Positions 1-8,335 of a stretch of 64,000 nt of DNA are shown here, piece after piece. Source of the stretch: CAZHRC01 sp964533865 (GTDB taxonomy: Bacteria > Bacillota > Clostridia > Tissierellales > Peptoniphilaceae); NCBI GenBank assembly GCA_964533865.1, contig CAZHRC010000005.1, positions 41,255 through 105,254 on the forward strand. Reading direction: 5' to 3'. The notes below the pieces were generated by a model, which worked only from the letters and a program-made list of their open reading frames with translations, had not been told where the DNA came from and made no database searches. A program made the position numbers and the translations under genes. Numbering within the stretch: position 1 is the first letter of the stretch; each line of letters starts with the position of its first letter.

Positions 1-366
1 TTGCTCATGTTAGAGAAAATTGGATTGATTAAGCTCAAAGAAGGAGTAGAAATACCAACCCTTCTCGATATTGCAGAAAATTCGAAAAATCTAAAATTTA
101 TTGAAATGGAAGAAACTCTCATCGCTGGTGCGATGAAGGATGTGGATATCGGTTGTCTTGGTGTTGGGAGATGGGTTGATAGCGGAAGAGATCCAGATGA
201 GGCGCTATGGATAGAGGTTCAAAAAGAAAGTACCCTAACTCTCGTGACGAAAAAAGGTAACGAAAATTCAGAGGCTGCCAATGTTTTACAAAACGCACTA
301 ACTAGTCCGGAAGCGAAGAAATTTTTAGAGGAGAACTTCAAGGGTATAGCTTATCCAGTACAATAA
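1..366 (+). CDS. NlpA/MetQ-family ABC binding lipoprotein, 3' part only
   Basis: The frame is open from the first base, so the N-terminus (signal peptide and first lobe) lies outside the window; 121 residues remain. They align with the C-terminal halves of the next two genes: the segment LIKLKEGVEIPTLLDIAENS matches LIKLREGVEMPMLSDIVENP at 381-1199, and both end with a short tail after a conserved TSPE stretch. Known of the family: NlpA/MetQ lipoproteins deliver methionine or related compounds to a MetNI-type importer. No ATPase or permease is visible here; it may lie upstream. The next gene starts 14 bases after the stop behind a GGAGG site, so the two are cotranscribed. The ligand is not known. 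Confidence 0.85.
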   Translation: MLMLEKIGLIKLKEGVEIPTLLDIAENSKNLKFIEMEETLIAGAMKDVDIGCLGVGRWVDSGRDPDEALWIEVQKESTLTLVTKKGNENSEAANVLQNALTSPEAKKFLEENFKGIAYPVQ

Positions 367-380
367 CGGAGGTCAAATCG

Positions 381-1199
381 ATGAAAAAGATAATAGGTGT
401 TTTGTTAATAGCTTTGGTCTTGATGTTAACGGCTTGTGGTAAAAGCGGAGATGTGGAGACGAAGGATGCTGTTCTAGACAAATCGATACCGCTAGAGATA
501 GCTATCGTATCTGGAACTTCTACAACGGATGTGTTTAGTATAGCAAAGGAAGTTCTGGAAAAACAAGGCTACACCGTTAAAGAATCGGTGTACACAGACT
601 TCAATTCACCGAATATGGCAGTTGCAGACAAGAGTCTTGATTTCAATTTTTATCAACATGAACCGTTTTTAAAGGCCTATAATGAATCAAATGGAACAGA
701 TCTGGTGACTGTAGGTGGAGGAGTATATAAAATTGCATACGGAGTATTTTCTGATAAATTGAAAAGTATCGAGGAGGTATCAGAAGGCATGACGGTTGCG
801 ATACAGAATGACAACTCTAATCGAAGGATAAGTCTTGGTATGCTCGAAAAAGCAGGGCTTATTAAACTTAGAGAGGGCGTAGAAATGCCCATGCTTTCTG
901 ATATTGTCGAAAATCCTAAAAACCTCAAGTTTATAGAACTTGAAGAGACATTGATAGCATCTGCGATGTCAGATGTCGATTTGGGTTGCATCAGCTGTAG
1001 TCAATGGAAAGCGAAAGGGGGAGATCCTGAAACAGCGCTACTAAGTGATTTAGATGATGATAGTACCTTGTATCTAGTGACTAGGAAAGGTCTTGAAGAT
1101 TCAGAAACGGCAAAAGTCATCCAATCCGCACTCACTAGTCCAGAAGTCAAATCCTATTTAGGAGATAAATATAAAGGGGTCGGAGTTCCTACTTTTTAG
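381..1199 (+). CDS. NlpA/MetQ-family ABC substrate-binding lipoprotein
   Basis: 272 residues, a normal length for a MetQ-type binding protein. The N-terminus is a lipoprotein signal: MKK, a hydrophobic run, then the lipobox LTAC, giving a lipidated Cys near residue 19. The mature part keeps the family pattern SGTSTTDVFSIAKEVLEKQG, the FYQHEPF ligand-pocket segment and AIQNDNSNR. It should be tethered to the outer face of the membrane and feed a methionine-type ABC importer. It is a close paralogue of its two neighbours, so the array arose by tandem duplication. The ATG follows a GGAGG site. Because corrinoid methyltransferases follow, the ligand may be a methylated compound and not methionine itself; that is inference. 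Confidence 0.9.
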   Translation: MKKIIGVLLIALVLMLTACGKSGDVETKDAVLDKSIPLEIAIVSGTSTTDVFSIAKEVLEKQGYTVKESVYTDFNSPNMAVADKSLDFNFYQHEPFLKAYNESNGTDLVTVGGGVYKIAYGVFSDKLKSIEEVSEGMTVAIQNDNSNRRISLGMLEKAGLIKLREGVEMPMLSDIVENPKNLKFIELEETLIASAMSDVDLGCISCSQWKAKGGDPETALLSDLDDDSTLYLVTRKGLEDSETAKVIQSALTSPEVKSYLGDKYKGVGVPTF

Positions 1200-1516
1200 T
1201 GAATTTAAAAATGTCTGGCTAAATTGGTAGTATGCGAAGTAGAAGTCAGTAGAAGTATATCTCTATGGTGATGTTATTGGGCTTGCAAGTATCACCATAG
1301 AGGTTATGGTTTATTGATCTCGTTTAGTAGATAACATATTCTCAATTTCTGTGAGTTTTCACAATTGTAAGAGAGACGATTTTTGGATCTGAGAGTGTAG
1401 AGCGTTGGTTTGTTATAGATAATCGGCCTTTTTTGTTCCACAGGAAAGATCGAAGGATGTATTTGAACTGTGATTGAGATTAGTCAATGATGTGAAGAGT
1501 TAAGGAGGAGTAGAAG
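1200..1516. other. 317-bp gap with a 12-bp perfect inverted repeat
   Basis: No coding frame is convincing here. The one clear structure is a perfect inverted repeat, CTCTATGGTGAT at 1261-1272 and ATCACCATAGAG at 1291-1302, with an 18-base loop. No T-run follows, so it is not a classical intrinsic terminator; it may be an attenuator or RNA-processing hairpin. The second half is AT-rich and probably carries the promoter for the next gene, but I cannot point to a clean -35/-10 pair. I looked for SAM-riboswitch features, expected near methionine genes, and did not recognise any. Confidence 0.5.
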
Positions 1517-2377
1517 ATGGAACGAAAGAAAATTAGTGTATGGATCCTTGTTGGTGTGATGCTTTTTCTAATATCTGGGTGTGGAAATCGAAATGCGAGT
1601 GGTGAAACAAAATCAAGTGAGACATCAGTCATTGAAACCAAGATTGATGAGATAGATAAATCTCAACCAATAAAAGTAGGTTGCGTTTCGGGAGCTCTTA
1701 CAGGCGATGTTTTTAATGTAGCTAAGGAAGTTCTTGAAGAAAAAGGATATCAAGTGGAGGTTACACTTTTCTCTGATTTTAATGCACCCAATGCTGCTTT
1801 AAATGATGGAAGTATCGACTATAACTTCTATCAACACCTTCCATTTATGAAGGCGTATAATGAATCAAAAAAGACGGAATTGGTTGAAGTAGGGGATGGA
1901 ATTTATAGCGTCATTTATGGTTTATTTTCTAAGAAAATAACAGATCTACAAAACGTAGAAAAAGGTATGGTGGTTGCTATACCAAATGACAACGCAAATA
2001 GAAGAACCAATCTTACCATGCTTGAGGAAGCGGGTTTAATCAAGATTAAAGAGGGAATCGAATTTCCTACCGTTCAGGATCTATCGGAGAATAAATACGA
2101 TCTTCAATTTATCGAGATGGAAGGGACGATGACGGTTAGTGCTATAGAGGATGTTGATTTAGCCTGTGTTGATGTAACTAGGTGGGTAGCGAATGGTGGA
2201 TCAGCAGAAGAGGCATTGGCGACGATTTCGCCGATTGAAAGCGCGCTTGTGTTGGTGACTAAGAAAGGTAATGAAGATACACCGCTGTCTGTGGAGATAT
2301 TTAAAGCGCTAAAAAGTGATGAAGTTAAGATGTACTTAGAAAAAGAAAGCAAAGGGCAAGTGAACCCATTGTTCTAA
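1517..2377 (+). CDS. NlpA/MetQ-family ABC substrate-binding lipoprotein
   Basis: 286 residues with a lipoprotein signal ending in the lipobox ISGC near residue 22, then a Ser/Thr/Glu-rich linker to about residue 50. The binding domain shows the same landmarks as the previous gene: SGALTGDVFNVAKEVLEEKG, NFYQHLPFMKAYNES, AIPNDNANRRTNLTMLEEAG. It is the third copy of the array, set apart by a 317-bp gap with a hairpin, so it may be transcribed separately, perhaps with the methyltransferases starting 85 bases downstream. The start has the ribosome site AAGGAGGAG. Function: solute capture for an ABC importer; the substrate is undefined. Confidence 0.9.
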   Translation: MERKKISVWILVGVMLFLISGCGNRNASGETKSSETSVIETKIDEIDKSQPIKVGCVSGALTGDVFNVAKEVLEEKGYQVEVTLFSDFNAPNAALNDGSIDYNFYQHLPFMKAYNESKKTELVEVGDGIYSVIYGLFSKKITDLQNVEKGMVVAIPNDNANRRTNLTMLEEAGLIKIKEGIEFPTVQDLSENKYDLQFIEMEGTMTVSAIEDVDLACVDVTRWVANGGSAEEALATISPIESALVLVTKKGNEDTPLSVEIFKALKSDEVKMYLEKESKGQVNPLF

Positions 2378-2462
2378 AGACAAGTCACCTTAAGTGATAA
2401 CAACACAGCTAGGCAGGAGTGTATATGCTGCTGCTTGAATAGCGAATTGAAGGGCGTGAATC

Positions 2463-3533
2463 ATGAATACACAAGAAATGACTTCAATTGAACGAATGGC
2501 TGCCTTTGTTAAAGGCGAACCGGTCGATAGGATACCAACGCTAGTTTCTTTAGGGGAGTCGGCTGTGTCACTACACGGCTATAGTGTAAAAGAATATAGT
2601 TTTGATTCTGATGTGATGGCTGACGTAGAGGCAAAAACGTATGAGATGTTTAAACCTGATGGTGTCGGCATCTCTTTAACGTTAAGGGGGATTGCTGAAG
2701 CTATGGGGTCAGTGCTTGAATACAGAGATGGTTCTATCCCTTTAGTTTCCAAACCCATCGTGCAAAAACCGGAAGATCTTTTAAAGCTATCACCAACCAA
2801 TCCGATTAAAGATGGAAGGCTTCCCATTATTTTAGAGGGTCTAGTTAAATTAAAGTATCGAGTAGGTCATGAAGTGGGAGTATCCGGGGCAATTGCTGGC
2901 CCTGTTTCCGTAGCCGTTGGTATTTGTGGGGCGGAGAATTTTTTGAAATGGACTAGAAAATTCCCGGATGAGATCAAGACCATGCTGGAGATAGTGGTGG
3001 AATCAAACAAGCGATACATTGACGAACTCGTAAATAGAGATATTACAAGCGTTTCCATATCGGATCCTGTGACATCAACTGATCTACTTGGGAGAAGACA
3101 ATTCCTAGAGTTTTCGTTGCCTTATTTTACTAACATGGTACATCATATTATTAAGGTAACTGGGAAAAAGCCATCGACACATATCTGTGGAAGGAGTGCA
3201 GGCATTTGGAAAGATATTGTTGAAACTGGGATTTCAAGTTTTAGCATTGACAATGTTGAAGATCTTCAAGAGGCAAAAGAAGTTATGGGAAACGATGTAA
3301 TTATTGTTGGAAATGTCCCACCGGTGGATGTCATGAAACTCGGTGATAGACAAACGATCAGGGATGCTGTAAAATCCTGCATCCTTAAAGGACATAATTC
3401 TCCAAAGGGCTATATCATTAGCACGGGCTGTCAAGTGCCTATAGGTACACCAAGAGAACATATCGAATACTATTTTGAAGCATGTCGAGAATTCGGTGCG
3501 TATCCTTTAAATATGGCGAAAATATCATCGTAA
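2463..3533 (+). CDS. URO-D-fold corrinoid methyltransferase (MtaA/CmuA-like)
   Basis: 356 residues of the uroporphyrinogen decarboxylase superfamily, in the branch that moves methyl groups to or from corrinoid proteins. The zinc-site pattern of methylcobamide methyltransferases is present: H240-I-C242 (THICGRS) and C323 (STGCQVPIGTP). Other landmarks are the early ERMAAFVKGEPVDRIP stretch and FSIDNVEDLQEAKEVMG. True HemE is unlikely because of these thiolate ligands and because a corrinoid protein and its activator follow. It is clearly paralogous to the protein at 6981-8108. Such enzymes either demethylate a substrate onto cobalt or pass the methyl group on; the sequence does not say which role this copy has. 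Confidence 0.85.
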   Translation: MNTQEMTSIERMAAFVKGEPVDRIPTLVSLGESAVSLHGYSVKEYSFDSDVMADVEAKTYEMFKPDGVGISLTLRGIAEAMGSVLEYRDGSIPLVSKPIVQKPEDLLKLSPTNPIKDGRLPIILEGLVKLKYRVGHEVGVSGAIAGPVSVAVGICGAENFLKWTRKFPDEIKTMLEIVVESNKRYIDELVNRDITSVSISDPVTSTDLLGRRQFLEFSLPYFTNMVHHIIKVTGKKPSTHICGRSAGIWKDIVETGISSFSIDNVEDLQEAKEVMGNDVIIVGNVPPVDVMKLGDRQTIRDAVKSCILKGHNSPKGYIISTGCQVPIGTPREHIEYYFEACREFGAYPLNMAKISS

Positions 3534-3582
3534 ATACGCCGAATATTAACGGTGGATTGAAAACAAGGAGGAACTAGCGGCA

Positions 3583-4446
3583 GTGATTAGTGACTATAAT
3601 TGTAGTTTAGAGGAAGTTATTGTTATTAATGAAGAGGTAAAAAAGCGGTTAAATCTTCGTTTTCCAGAAGCGTATTTAAATGCGGATTCCATGATGCGCA
3701 TCGCTCTGTTCAGAAAAGACCAAAAGAAAGCTGCCTATTGTGAGCTTCCGTTTTGCCATACGGTAGAGGCAGAGGCCCTTGGTGGAGAGGTCGAATACGG
3801 TAATGAGAAAGTAGGTCCTCGAGCAAAGAGTTATGTTTATTCTTCAATTGAGGAATTAATGGCTCTTAAACAAATAGATTTTTCGGAGGGAAGAATTTGC
3901 GAAGTTTTGTTAGCGTGCCAAATGCTCAAAGATCAAGGTGAAATGGTGGTGTTGGAAGTATCGGGTCCTTTCACTATTCTGAATGTTCTCATCGATCCAG
4001 TTCAGATTTTTAAAGCGATGCGCAGAAAACCTGATGATATAAAAACGTTGTTTAGTAAGTTTGAAGCGATTATTATGAATTACATAGAAAAGGCTGTAGA
4101 ACACGGGGTCGATGTCATTAGCTATGCGGATTCAGCTGGTGGGGTAAATATCTTGGGACCTAAAATGATGAAGCAAACGGTTGATGAATTCACATATCGT
4201 TTTTTGAAGAAAGTGGAGAACATTTTGGGCGACAAGACAATTGTTCATTTGTGTCCTAAAACGACTTTGGCTCTCATAGGAACGGGGAAAGCAGAGTTTG
4301 TTGATTATTCGATCTCTGGGAAGTTAAGATATGATCAGGCGATACTAGAGGTCATTGGAAAGGTGAAACTCGTTGGACAAGGGTGTGTCAAAGAGGTGGA
4401 CCGTATGATGACTAATGGAGTGATACAGGAAGTGCGTTTAGTATAA
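3583..4446 (+). CDS. Divergent URO-D-fold methyltransferase
   Basis: 287 residues, shorter than the neighbouring 356- and 375-residue paralogues. The GTG start sits behind GGAGGAAC. The zinc-ligand pattern is kept as H222-L-C224 (VHLCPKT) and C268 (GQGCVKE). The N-terminal part FPEAYLNADSMMRIALFRKD and GPFTILNVLIDPVQIFKAMR fits the MtaA/MtbA side of the family. It ends 16 bases before the corrinoid-protein gene, so it is probably that protein's direct partner. In other demethylation modules one URO-D protein is substrate-specific and another handles the acceptor; dividing those roles here would be a guess. Confidence 0.8.
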   Translation: MISDYNCSLEEVIVINEEVKKRLNLRFPEAYLNADSMMRIALFRKDQKKAAYCELPFCHTVEAEALGGEVEYGNEKVGPRAKSYVYSSIEELMALKQIDFSEGRICEVLLACQMLKDQGEMVVLEVSGPFTILNVLIDPVQIFKAMRRKPDDIKTLFSKFEAIIMNYIEKAVEHGVDVISYADSAGGVNILGPKMMKQTVDEFTYRFLKKVENILGDKTIVHLCPKTTLALIGTGKAEFVDYSISGKLRYDQAILEVIGKVKLVGQGCVKEVDRMMTNGVIQEVRLV

Positions 4447-4462
4447 ACGCAGGAGGGGGATT

Positions 4463-5110
4463 ATGGTCAGGAGTAAAGAGGAATTATTAAAACGATTGGC
4501 AGAATGTGTCGTAGAAATGGAGGAAGAGGAGGTGGTAGTGGTTGCAGAAGAATATATTGCAGCCGGTTATCCTGCTTATGATGGAATCATGGAGGGGCTT
4601 GTCAAAGGGATGAATCAAGCGGGTGCGCTTTACGATGAAGAAGAGTATTTTGTTACAGACATTTTATTGTGTTCAGATGCACTCTATGAAGGGCTAAATA
4701 TCATGAAAGAAAATCTTTCTGAAATCGATGATTCGGAGAAAATAAAGGGCGTCATCGGAGTCGTAGAAGGCGACACGCATGATATTGGAAAGAATTTAGT
4801 GCGTATCATGATGGAGACAGCGGGTTTTGAAATGGTGGATTTGGGAAGGGATGTCCCATTAGATGATTTTGTGAGTAAGGCAAAAGAAATTGATGCAAAG
4901 CTGATTTGCATGTCAAGTCTCATGTCAACAACGATGGAAGGTATGGGGGTGGTCATTGAAAAGCTCAAAGAAGCGAATATTAGAGACAATGTGATAGTAA
5001 TGGTAGGTGGTGGCCCTGTATCTTCTAAATTTGCAGAGATGATCGGAGCAGATGGCTACTCTGAGAATGCTGTTGAGGCTGTTAGGGTAGCAAAGAGATT
5101 GCTAGATTGA
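4463..5110 (+). CDS. Methyltransferase corrinoid protein (MtaC/MtbC type)
   Basis: 215 residues. Residues 1-85 form the helical cap seen before B12-binding domains (LLKRLAECVVEMEEEEVV and GMNQAGALYDEEEYFVTDIL). Residues about 95-215 are the Rossmann-like cobalamin domain with the base-off signature D104-T-H106-D-I-G109, where the His coordinates cobalt from below, plus later SSLMSTTMEGM and VGGGPVSSKFAEMIGADGY segments. It should carry the methyl group as methyl-Co(III) between the flanking URO-D methyltransferases. Co(I) oxidises occasionally and must be rescued; the activator for that is the next gene. The ribosome site is AGGAGGGG. Confidence 0.93.
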   Translation: MVRSKEELLKRLAECVVEMEEEEVVVVAEEYIAAGYPAYDGIMEGLVKGMNQAGALYDEEEYFVTDILLCSDALYEGLNIMKENLSEIDDSEKIKGVIGVVEGDTHDIGKNLVRIMMETAGFEMVDLGRDVPLDDFVSKAKEIDAKLICMSSLMSTTMEGMGVVIEKLKEANIRDNVIVMVGGGPVSSKFAEMIGADGYSENAVEAVRVAKRLLD

Positions 5111-5194
5111 TATGTGACGAGAACAGATATCGTAAACAAAGACAGTGCTAAAAATTCAAAGAAGATACCTACGTAACAACTAGAGGAAGGATAA

Positions 5195-6808
5195 ATGGCA
5201 TCCATTCGAATACACAAAACAGAAAAAGTAATAGAGGCAAAAGACGGAACACCGCTTCTTCGCGCGTTACTTGATGCGCAGATGTACATCGAGAACCCGT
5301 GCAATGGTATGGGTAACTGCGGCAAGTGCAAAGTGCGCCTTTGGGATGACGAGGATCTGAAAGGTACAAAATCGATGGCGCGATCAACCCATGAGAGTGG
5401 GCAAAAGGGCGAGATTTACCTAGCTTGTCAATACGAAGTGCTTGGCGATATCGAGGTTGAGATCCTATCGAAGGAATACAATCATCAGATTCTGACGTCA
5501 GGACATGTACCTGATTTTGAAATCGATGGGCAAGCGTCTGGTTATGGTGTGGCAATGGATATAGGGACGACGACAGTAGTTGCCGAGCTAGTTGTTTTAC
5601 TCACTGGAGAGGTGTTAGAATCCATATCAATGCTTAATGCACAAAAAGTCTATGGATTAGATGTACTTACACGAATCACGCATGAATACACTCATGGAGA
5701 ATCCGGTATTACCGCTCTTCAAACGATTCTGGTCAATTCTATCGATGAAATGTTGATAGAGGTATGCACTATGGCAGGCATCCACCCAGGAGAAATTTCT
5801 AGAATTAGCATTTCAGCTAATACTACGATGGTTCACATGTTGTTGGGATTTGATGCAAGAACGCTAGGAAGATATCCCTATATTACGACGAGCGTGGATG
5901 CTATTGAAGTACAAGCAACCGATATCGGTATCTGTACAGCAAATCGAGCGATAGTCTATTGTTTGCCTCATGTATCTGCGTATATCGGAGCAGACGTTGT
6001 ATCAGGGGTTTATGTTTGCCGATTCCATGAGGGAAGGGAAACAGCACTATTTATTGATATTGGAACTAATGGGGAGATCGCGCTATCCATCGATGGCGAA
6101 ATTATTTGTTGTTCCTGTGCAGCTGGGCCTGCTTTGGAAGGGATGAATATTGAACATGGGATGAGAGCCGCCGAAGGGGCAGTGGAAGCGGTGAGGATTT
6201 CTCATCGGGGTGTACAAATCACTACTATTAACGGTAAAGCGCCGGTGGGTATTTGTGGAAGCGGCATCCTTTCAGCGGTAAATGAATTACTTCACAAAGG
6301 TCTTGTTAAAAGCAGCGGAGCATTTATTAAAAAAGAAGAGCTTAGCGAAAACGATTATAGGCAATCTTTGATTCGTCTTAATGGGTCGAAACGCGAGTTT
6401 GTTCTAAGTGAAGAACCAAAGTTAATTGTCACACAAAAAGACATTCGCCAAGTTCAACTGGCTAAAGGAGCGATACTTTCGGGATTGGTCGCTTTGATGA
6501 AGCAAGCGGAGATTACCTTTTCAAACATCGAAACGGTTTACATCGCAGGACAATTTGGTGCATTTCTTCCCGAAGAATCTTTGATTGGTGTTGGCATTCT
6601 ACCTGAAGAGTGTAGAGGAAAACTGGTTTATGTGGGAAATTCTTCTAAAACAGGTGCCTACATGAGTTTATTATCTCAAAGGGCGAAGAGAGAAATCGAA
6701 AAGCTTGCGAAAAAAATGAAATACATCGAACTTGCTCTCATTGAGGATTACGAAAAAATACTCATGGAATCGATGAGATTTCCAGAATATATCGATGAGG
6801 GATTATAG
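5195..6808 (+). CDS. Reductive activator of corrinoid protein (2Fe-2S plus ASKHA ATPase, RACo-like)
   Basis: 537 residues. Residues 1-95 are a plant-type 2Fe-2S ferredoxin domain with ligands C36, C42, C45 and C78 (CNGMGNCGKC, then LACQYEV). From about residue 115 there is the ASKHA/DUF4445 ATPase domain: GVAMDIGTTTVVAELV, ISANTTMVHMLLG, FIDIGTNGEIAL and VYIAGQFGAFLPEESL. This is the architecture of RACo and related corrinoid activators, which use ATP to drive one electron onto inactive Co(II) and restore Co(I). It sits 84 bases after the corrinoid protein in the same direction, with ribosome site GAGGAAGG. Length and order match the family; I see nothing truncated. Confidence 0.92.
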   Translation: MASIRIHKTEKVIEAKDGTPLLRALLDAQMYIENPCNGMGNCGKCKVRLWDDEDLKGTKSMARSTHESGQKGEIYLACQYEVLGDIEVEILSKEYNHQILTSGHVPDFEIDGQASGYGVAMDIGTTTVVAELVVLLTGEVLESISMLNAQKVYGLDVLTRITHEYTHGESGITALQTILVNSIDEMLIEVCTMAGIHPGEISRISISANTTMVHMLLGFDARTLGRYPYITTSVDAIEVQATDIGICTANRAIVYCLPHVSAYIGADVVSGVYVCRFHEGRETALFIDIGTNGEIALSIDGEIICCSCAAGPALEGMNIEHGMRAAEGAVEAVRISHRGVQITTINGKAPVGICGSGILSAVNELLHKGLVKSSGAFIKKEELSENDYRQSLIRLNGSKREFVLSEEPKLIVTQKDIRQVQLAKGAILSGLVALMKQAEITFSNIETVYIAGQFGAFLPEESLIGVGILPEECRGKLVYVGNSSKTGAYMSLLSQRAKREIEKLAKKMKYIELALIEDYEKILMESMRFPEYIDEGL

Positions 6809-6980
6809 CTACAAATATATTACTGAAGAGGGTATTTCATTGGAAAGCAGCAATGGATCCAATGGAAGAGAAGGTGGAGAAAAGATCGAAACCAAGGGAA
6901 GAATGGCTGACGAAGCGAATTTTTGCCGATGAACTAATATGATTAAACTGGTATACAAGAAAGAATGGGGATGTAAAAGT

Positions 6981-8108
6981 ATGGATTATGCTAGACTAAA
7001 AGAGTTAATGGCTAATCAAGAATTCGAAATGACGGCGGGTGAGCGGTTGAAGGCTTATCTAGCGGGTGATGAGGTGGACTGTATCCCGTATAGCCTAATG
7101 GAGATCGAACAGGCTCTCGCCGCGATTTATGGATACACTTCCAAGCAAGTTCGTGAAGACTTTGAAGTTATGGCTAAACTCATACGAGCCAAGAAAGAAG
7201 ATTATGGTGTAGACGGGATTGGTACTGGGCTAGGCCTGCGCACATTGGGAGAAGCTCTCGGGTCAGAACTCGAATATCCAGAAATAGGTATTGAGCACGT
7301 CAAGAAGTACGTCTTAATGGACTATGGGAACTTTAATAAGTTGGTGATACCTGATCCCAGAGAAAATGGGGTGTTATCATCGTTACTCGACGACACTAGA
7401 AAATTGATCGACCATTTCCCGGACATGGAACTATCAACATGGGTCTGCGGCCCTCTGTCGGCAGCGTCTGCAATACGACCTGTGGAGCATCTGCTTCGAG
7501 ATACGAGAAAAAATCCAGCTAAGCTCCGTGAACTTTTTCAGTTATGCGTAGATAGTGCTGTCCGGTGGTTGGAAGTTTTCCGTGAAGAGTTTGGTCCCGT
7601 ATCGGTATTGATAGCGGACCCTGTGACCAGTACGAGCATGTTGAGCAAAAAGCAATTTGATGAGTTTTCATTGCCTTACTTGTCAGATTTGGTACGTCGA
7701 ACTACCGAAATAATGGGTGATAAACCCACTATGCACATTTGTGGTAAATCAAAGGAATTGTGGTTAGACCTCAAAAATATTGGGATAAGCACTTTCAGCA
7801 TTGATAATTGTGAAGATATCGGTGAAGCAAGAGACATATTAGGGGATAAACTCTTTCTAGTTGGAAATATTCCGCCAGTTGATGTTTTTAGAAATGGAAG
7901 TATCGAAGATGTGATCGACGCATGTAAGGAGTGTATGCGTAAGGCTGGGGACAGTCCGAAGGGTTATATGATAGAAGCGGGTTGCGATATACCGATAGGA
8001 ACACCTGTCGAAAATTTAGATGCCTTTATCTATGCGGTGCGAAAATATGGAAAGGGAGCTAGGATTGGCCATATGCCGAAGGGAATGCTTGATGTCTCAA
8101 ATCAATGA
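6981..8108 (+). CDS. URO-D-fold corrinoid methyltransferase, paralogue of 2463-3533
   Basis: 375 residues from the chosen ATG at 6981; an in-frame ATG at 6939 would add 14 residues. I prefer 6981 because GGGG lies a suitable distance upstream and because homology to the 2463 gene begins just after it (MTAGERLKAYLAGDEVD beside MTSIERMAAFVKGEPVD). Zinc-site residues are H252-I-C254 (MHICGKS) and C335 (EAGCDIPIGTP). The stretch FSIDNCEDIGEARDILGDK mirrors the paralogue. Two paralogues thus bracket the corrinoid protein and activator, which suggests different methyl donors served by one corrinoid carrier. A strong bidirectional terminator follows. Confidence 0.85.
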   Translation: MDYARLKELMANQEFEMTAGERLKAYLAGDEVDCIPYSLMEIEQALAAIYGYTSKQVREDFEVMAKLIRAKKEDYGVDGIGTGLGLRTLGEALGSELEYPEIGIEHVKKYVLMDYGNFNKLVIPDPRENGVLSSLLDDTRKLIDHFPDMELSTWVCGPLSAASAIRPVEHLLRDTRKNPAKLRELFQLCVDSAVRWLEVFREEFGPVSVLIADPVTSTSMLSKKQFDEFSLPYLSDLVRRTTEIMGDKPTMHICGKSKELWLDLKNIGISTFSIDNCEDIGEARDILGDKLFLVGNIPPVDVFRNGSIEDVIDACKECMRKAGDSPKGYMIEAGCDIPIGTPVENLDAFIYAVRKYGKGARIGHMPKGMLDVSNQ

Positions 8109-8173
8109 TCTGCAGAACTTCTAGGATTTGCAGGATAAAAGAGCGGTTAAGCGATTCCTTAGAATCCTTAAAA

Positions 8174-8206
8174 AAGTCGGCCGATTCCATTGGAATGGGC
8201 CGACTT
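8174..8206. terminator. Bidirectional intrinsic terminator
   Basis: The arms AAGTCGGCC (8174-8182) and GGCCGACTT (8198-8206) pair perfectly, and an inner ATTCC/GGAAT stem closes the loop. TTCTTTATTG follows on the plus strand; on the minus strand the stem runs into TTTTTT. It can end both the methyltransferase operon and the convergent paaK transcript. Confidence 0.9.
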
Positions 8207-8335
8207 CTTTATTGCTTTTTACTTCACGGGAAGGGTATAGGCGAGGAAAGAGGAGGCTGGTGATCGTCGAGATATTTTTGATCAGCAACAAATGTAATAG
8301 GTTTAAAGTTTCGACTTCGTTATCAGTGGATCCTT

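Noticed and set aside
1200..1516. SAM riboswitch before a MetQ-like gene
   Set aside because: I could not find the conserved S-box core; only a simple inverted repeat is present.
2463..3533. HemE uroporphyrinogen decarboxylase of haem synthesis
   Set aside because: The HxC...C zinc pattern and the adjacent corrinoid protein and activator indicate a methyltransferase.
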